Below, piece after piece: positions 62,636 to 64,000 of a stretch of 64,000 nt of DNA; the first letter of the stretch is position 1, and each line of letters starts with the position of its first letter. The translations under genes were made by a program, and so were the position numbers. Source of the stretch: Candidatus Poribacteria bacterium (lineage in GTDB: Bacteria > Poribacteria > WGA-4E > WGA-3G); NCBI GenBank assembly GCA_028821605.1, contig JAPPFM010000005.1, forward strand, positions 25,893 through 89,892, written 5' to 3'. Below the pieces are notes generated by a model. That model had not been told where the DNA came from. It did not search any database and was given only the letters and a program-made list of their open reading frames with translations.

Positions 62636-63832
62636 TTAAGGATTCACGTCCTGCACACAACGAAAACTAGTGCCCGGATGTGCGCCCGATGGCCCTATAA
62701 AATAGCGGTGGGCGACACCATGATCTCCATGGACCCAGGAAGAGCCGCGGAGGACGATCTGTGTAGACTCAGTAACAACCAACGCGTCTAAGTCCGCTAT
62801 CGTATTACTTGGCAGCGCGCCGTTCAACGGATTACGAGACGGCGACATACTATAGAAGTCTGGATCATAGTGATCAAGACAGAACTCTGAGACATTACCC
62901 GACATATCGTATAAACCATAACCGTTCGGTGCGTAACTCCCTACCGGGGTTGTGTCTTTACCATGGTTAGAATCCGTACCTCTGCGAAAATCGCCCGTCA
63001 CATACGGCTTACCTACCAAACCACCACGTGCTGCTTTCTCCCACTCAGCTTCTGTCGGCAGACGTTTACCGATCCACTCGGCGTAAGCCCTCGCAGCATG
63101 CCAATTCACATATTGTACCGGATGGTTCGCTTTACCTTCTGGGTAGTTGTTATTGCCATCCCAATGGGCAAGGTAGTTGCCCCCGTGTTTGCGCTTTTCC
63201 CACTCTGGATTGGCTAACACGAAACGTTTGTAGTCTAAATTCGTCACTTCGTGTGTGTCCATGTAGAACGCATCTACCCATACCGCATGGACGGGTTGCG
63301 CTACCCCGGAATCGTTGTCTCCCATCTCAAAGTCGCCAGCGGGAATCGCCACCATCCCTTCGGGTGGTGGGGGTACAGCTTCTTCAACAACATAAGACAG
63401 CGTTTCAATGCCATCTGCCCATATTAGATTCAGGGTCAGGCTACCTCCCATAAAGGGTCCGGTTATCGTGGCGTTCGCGTCGGAAACCGATAACTCGCCG
63501 ATGCTGACCGTTAGGTCCGCGGGGGCTCCATCAAAGGTGACGGCTATTGTCGTGTCCGGGGAAATACGGCTGCCCCCCGGCGGTTCGACCGCTAATATTG
63601 CCACCGGTGTAGGTGGAGGCATTGGTTCCGCAACAGTCGGTTCTGTCGGTTCCGCAACAGTCGGTTCTACCGCTGCTGTCATTTCTGGTGCTGGTTCCGG
63701 TGTTTCTGGTGTTTCTACCTGTTCCGCATCCGGCATAATCGTATCCATCATTTTCTGCCCTTTATCACAACTTGTGAAATAGACCGTGCAGGCGATGAGC
63801 GCAATAACGGCTATCCATAAATATTTTCGCAT
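62636..63832 (-). CDS. SUMF1-fold lipoprotein, paralog lacking the ThuA-like domain
   Basis: 398 residues. Lipobox FTSC, a Pro/Thr/Glu-rich linker, the same short beta-sandwich (~95-170) and the SUMF1/FGE-fold domain (~180-398): GMVAIPAGDFEMGDND, FYMDTHEVTNLDYKRFV, NWHAARAYAEWIGKRLPTEAEWEKAARGG and FRCVQD. It matches the protein at 60447-62498 but has no ThuA-like part. The FGE catalytic cysteines are absent here too (LRGSSWVHGDHGVAHRYF). ATG 63832 opens MRKYLW as in the paralog; an upstream in-frame start is rejected. Confidence 0.85.
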   Translation of the reverse strand: MRKYLWIAVIALIACTVYFTSCDKGQKMMDTIMPDAEQVETPETPEPAPEMTAAVEPTVAEPTEPTVAEPMPPPTPVAILAVEPPGGSRISPDTTIAVTFDGAPADLTVSIGELSVSDANATITGPFMGGSLTLNLIWADGIETLSYVVEEAVPPPPEGMVAIPAGDFEMGDNDSGVAQPVHAVWVDAFYMDTHEVTNLDYKRFVLANPEWEKRKHGGNYLAHWDGNNNYPEGKANHPVQYVNWHAARAYAEWIGKRLPTEAEWEKAARGGLVGKPYVTGDFRRGTDSNHGKDTTPVGSYAPNGYGLYDMSGNVSEFCLDHYDPDFYSMSPSRNPLNGALPSNTIADLDALVVTESTQIVLRGSSWVHGDHGVAHRYFIGPSGAHPGTSFRCVQDVNP

Positions 63833-64000
63833 TGAGAATTCTCCCTTAGCCTTAAGTATAACCCAAGTTGCCACTAACAAGATTTTAGGTAGGCAGAAAC
63901 CATTTTTCATTGACAGTGATTGATGCTCCGCCGGATTTTGTAGCGCAAACTTTATGAAGTTTCAGAATTTAATTCGGTAATAATCCGACATAGCGTAGCA

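Overview
The window looks like chromosome from Candidatus Poribacteria or a close relative. This is inferred from gene content, not from a marker gene. The signs are a phytanoyl-CoA dioxygenase, Gfo/Idh/MocA oxidoreductases, Ldh-type dehydrogenase, large secreted WD40, LamG, leucine-rich-repeat, cohesin and dockerin proteins, SUMF1-fold lipoproteins, an orphan microcompartment vertex protein, and many short inverted-repeat elements between genes. Base composition is moderate. Shine-Dalgarno motifs of the AAGGAG type and good sigma-70 promoters are present. No rRNA, tRNA or CRISPR array was seen.

Layout. 1-7.3 kb: at least three tandem copies of a secreted met-zincin protease (the first cut by the window edge), with a HicB-type antitoxin between copies. 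7.5-9.8 kb: two tandem double-GNAT acetyltransferases separated by a MITE-like element. 9.9-14.2 kb (minus strand): a WD40-cohesin-dockerin-FlgD secreted protein, a methyltransferase, a PhyH dioxygenase and a small membrane protein. 14.3-22.9 kb (minus): AAC(3)-like acetyltransferase, two methyltransferases, a LamG protein, a multi-zinc-ribbon protein, DUF433, a Gfo/Idh/MocA oxidoreductase, Uma2, a HAD hydrolase and an ECF sigma factor. 23.1-29.1 kb: ThiO-like oxidase divergent from an EutN/CcmL protein plus 5-formyl-THF cyclo-ligase, a ComEA-like HhH protein, a lipoprotein, an Ldh-family dehydrogenase and an atypical Nramp-like transporter.

29.2-40.1 kb (minus) is a nearly complete C5 tetrapyrrole cluster: hemB, hemL, a polyprenyl diphosphate synthase, a double precorrin-2 dehydrogenase, a Uma2 insertion, a CcsA/HemX-type protein, hemA, hemC and a cobA-hemD fusion. 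Together these lead from glutamyl-tRNA to uroporphyrinogen III and onward to precorrin-2 and siroheme, with a cytochrome c assembly protein alongside. hemA has a full-consensus promoter. Related short repeats sit directly after the stop codons of several of these genes.

40-50.9 kb: secreted proteins, another oxidoreductase, a TnpB-only IS200/IS605 element, an amidohydrolase and a flavin disulfide reductase, then a run of small secreted proteins that share the C-terminal motif K-L-x-T-x-W-G-x-L-K. 51-53 kb: RtcB RNA ligase with a PD-(D/E)XK-like protein. 53.4-63.8 kb (minus): a 1914-residue LRR/LamG/FlgD surface protein with a LolA-like partner, then two SUMF1-fold lipoproteins.

The most novel observation is the C-terminal K-L-x-T-x-W-G-x-L-K tail shared by five otherwise different secreted proteins or fragments, which may be an undescribed sorting or anchoring signal. 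It exists beside a second tail class (PNPFNP/FlgD-like).
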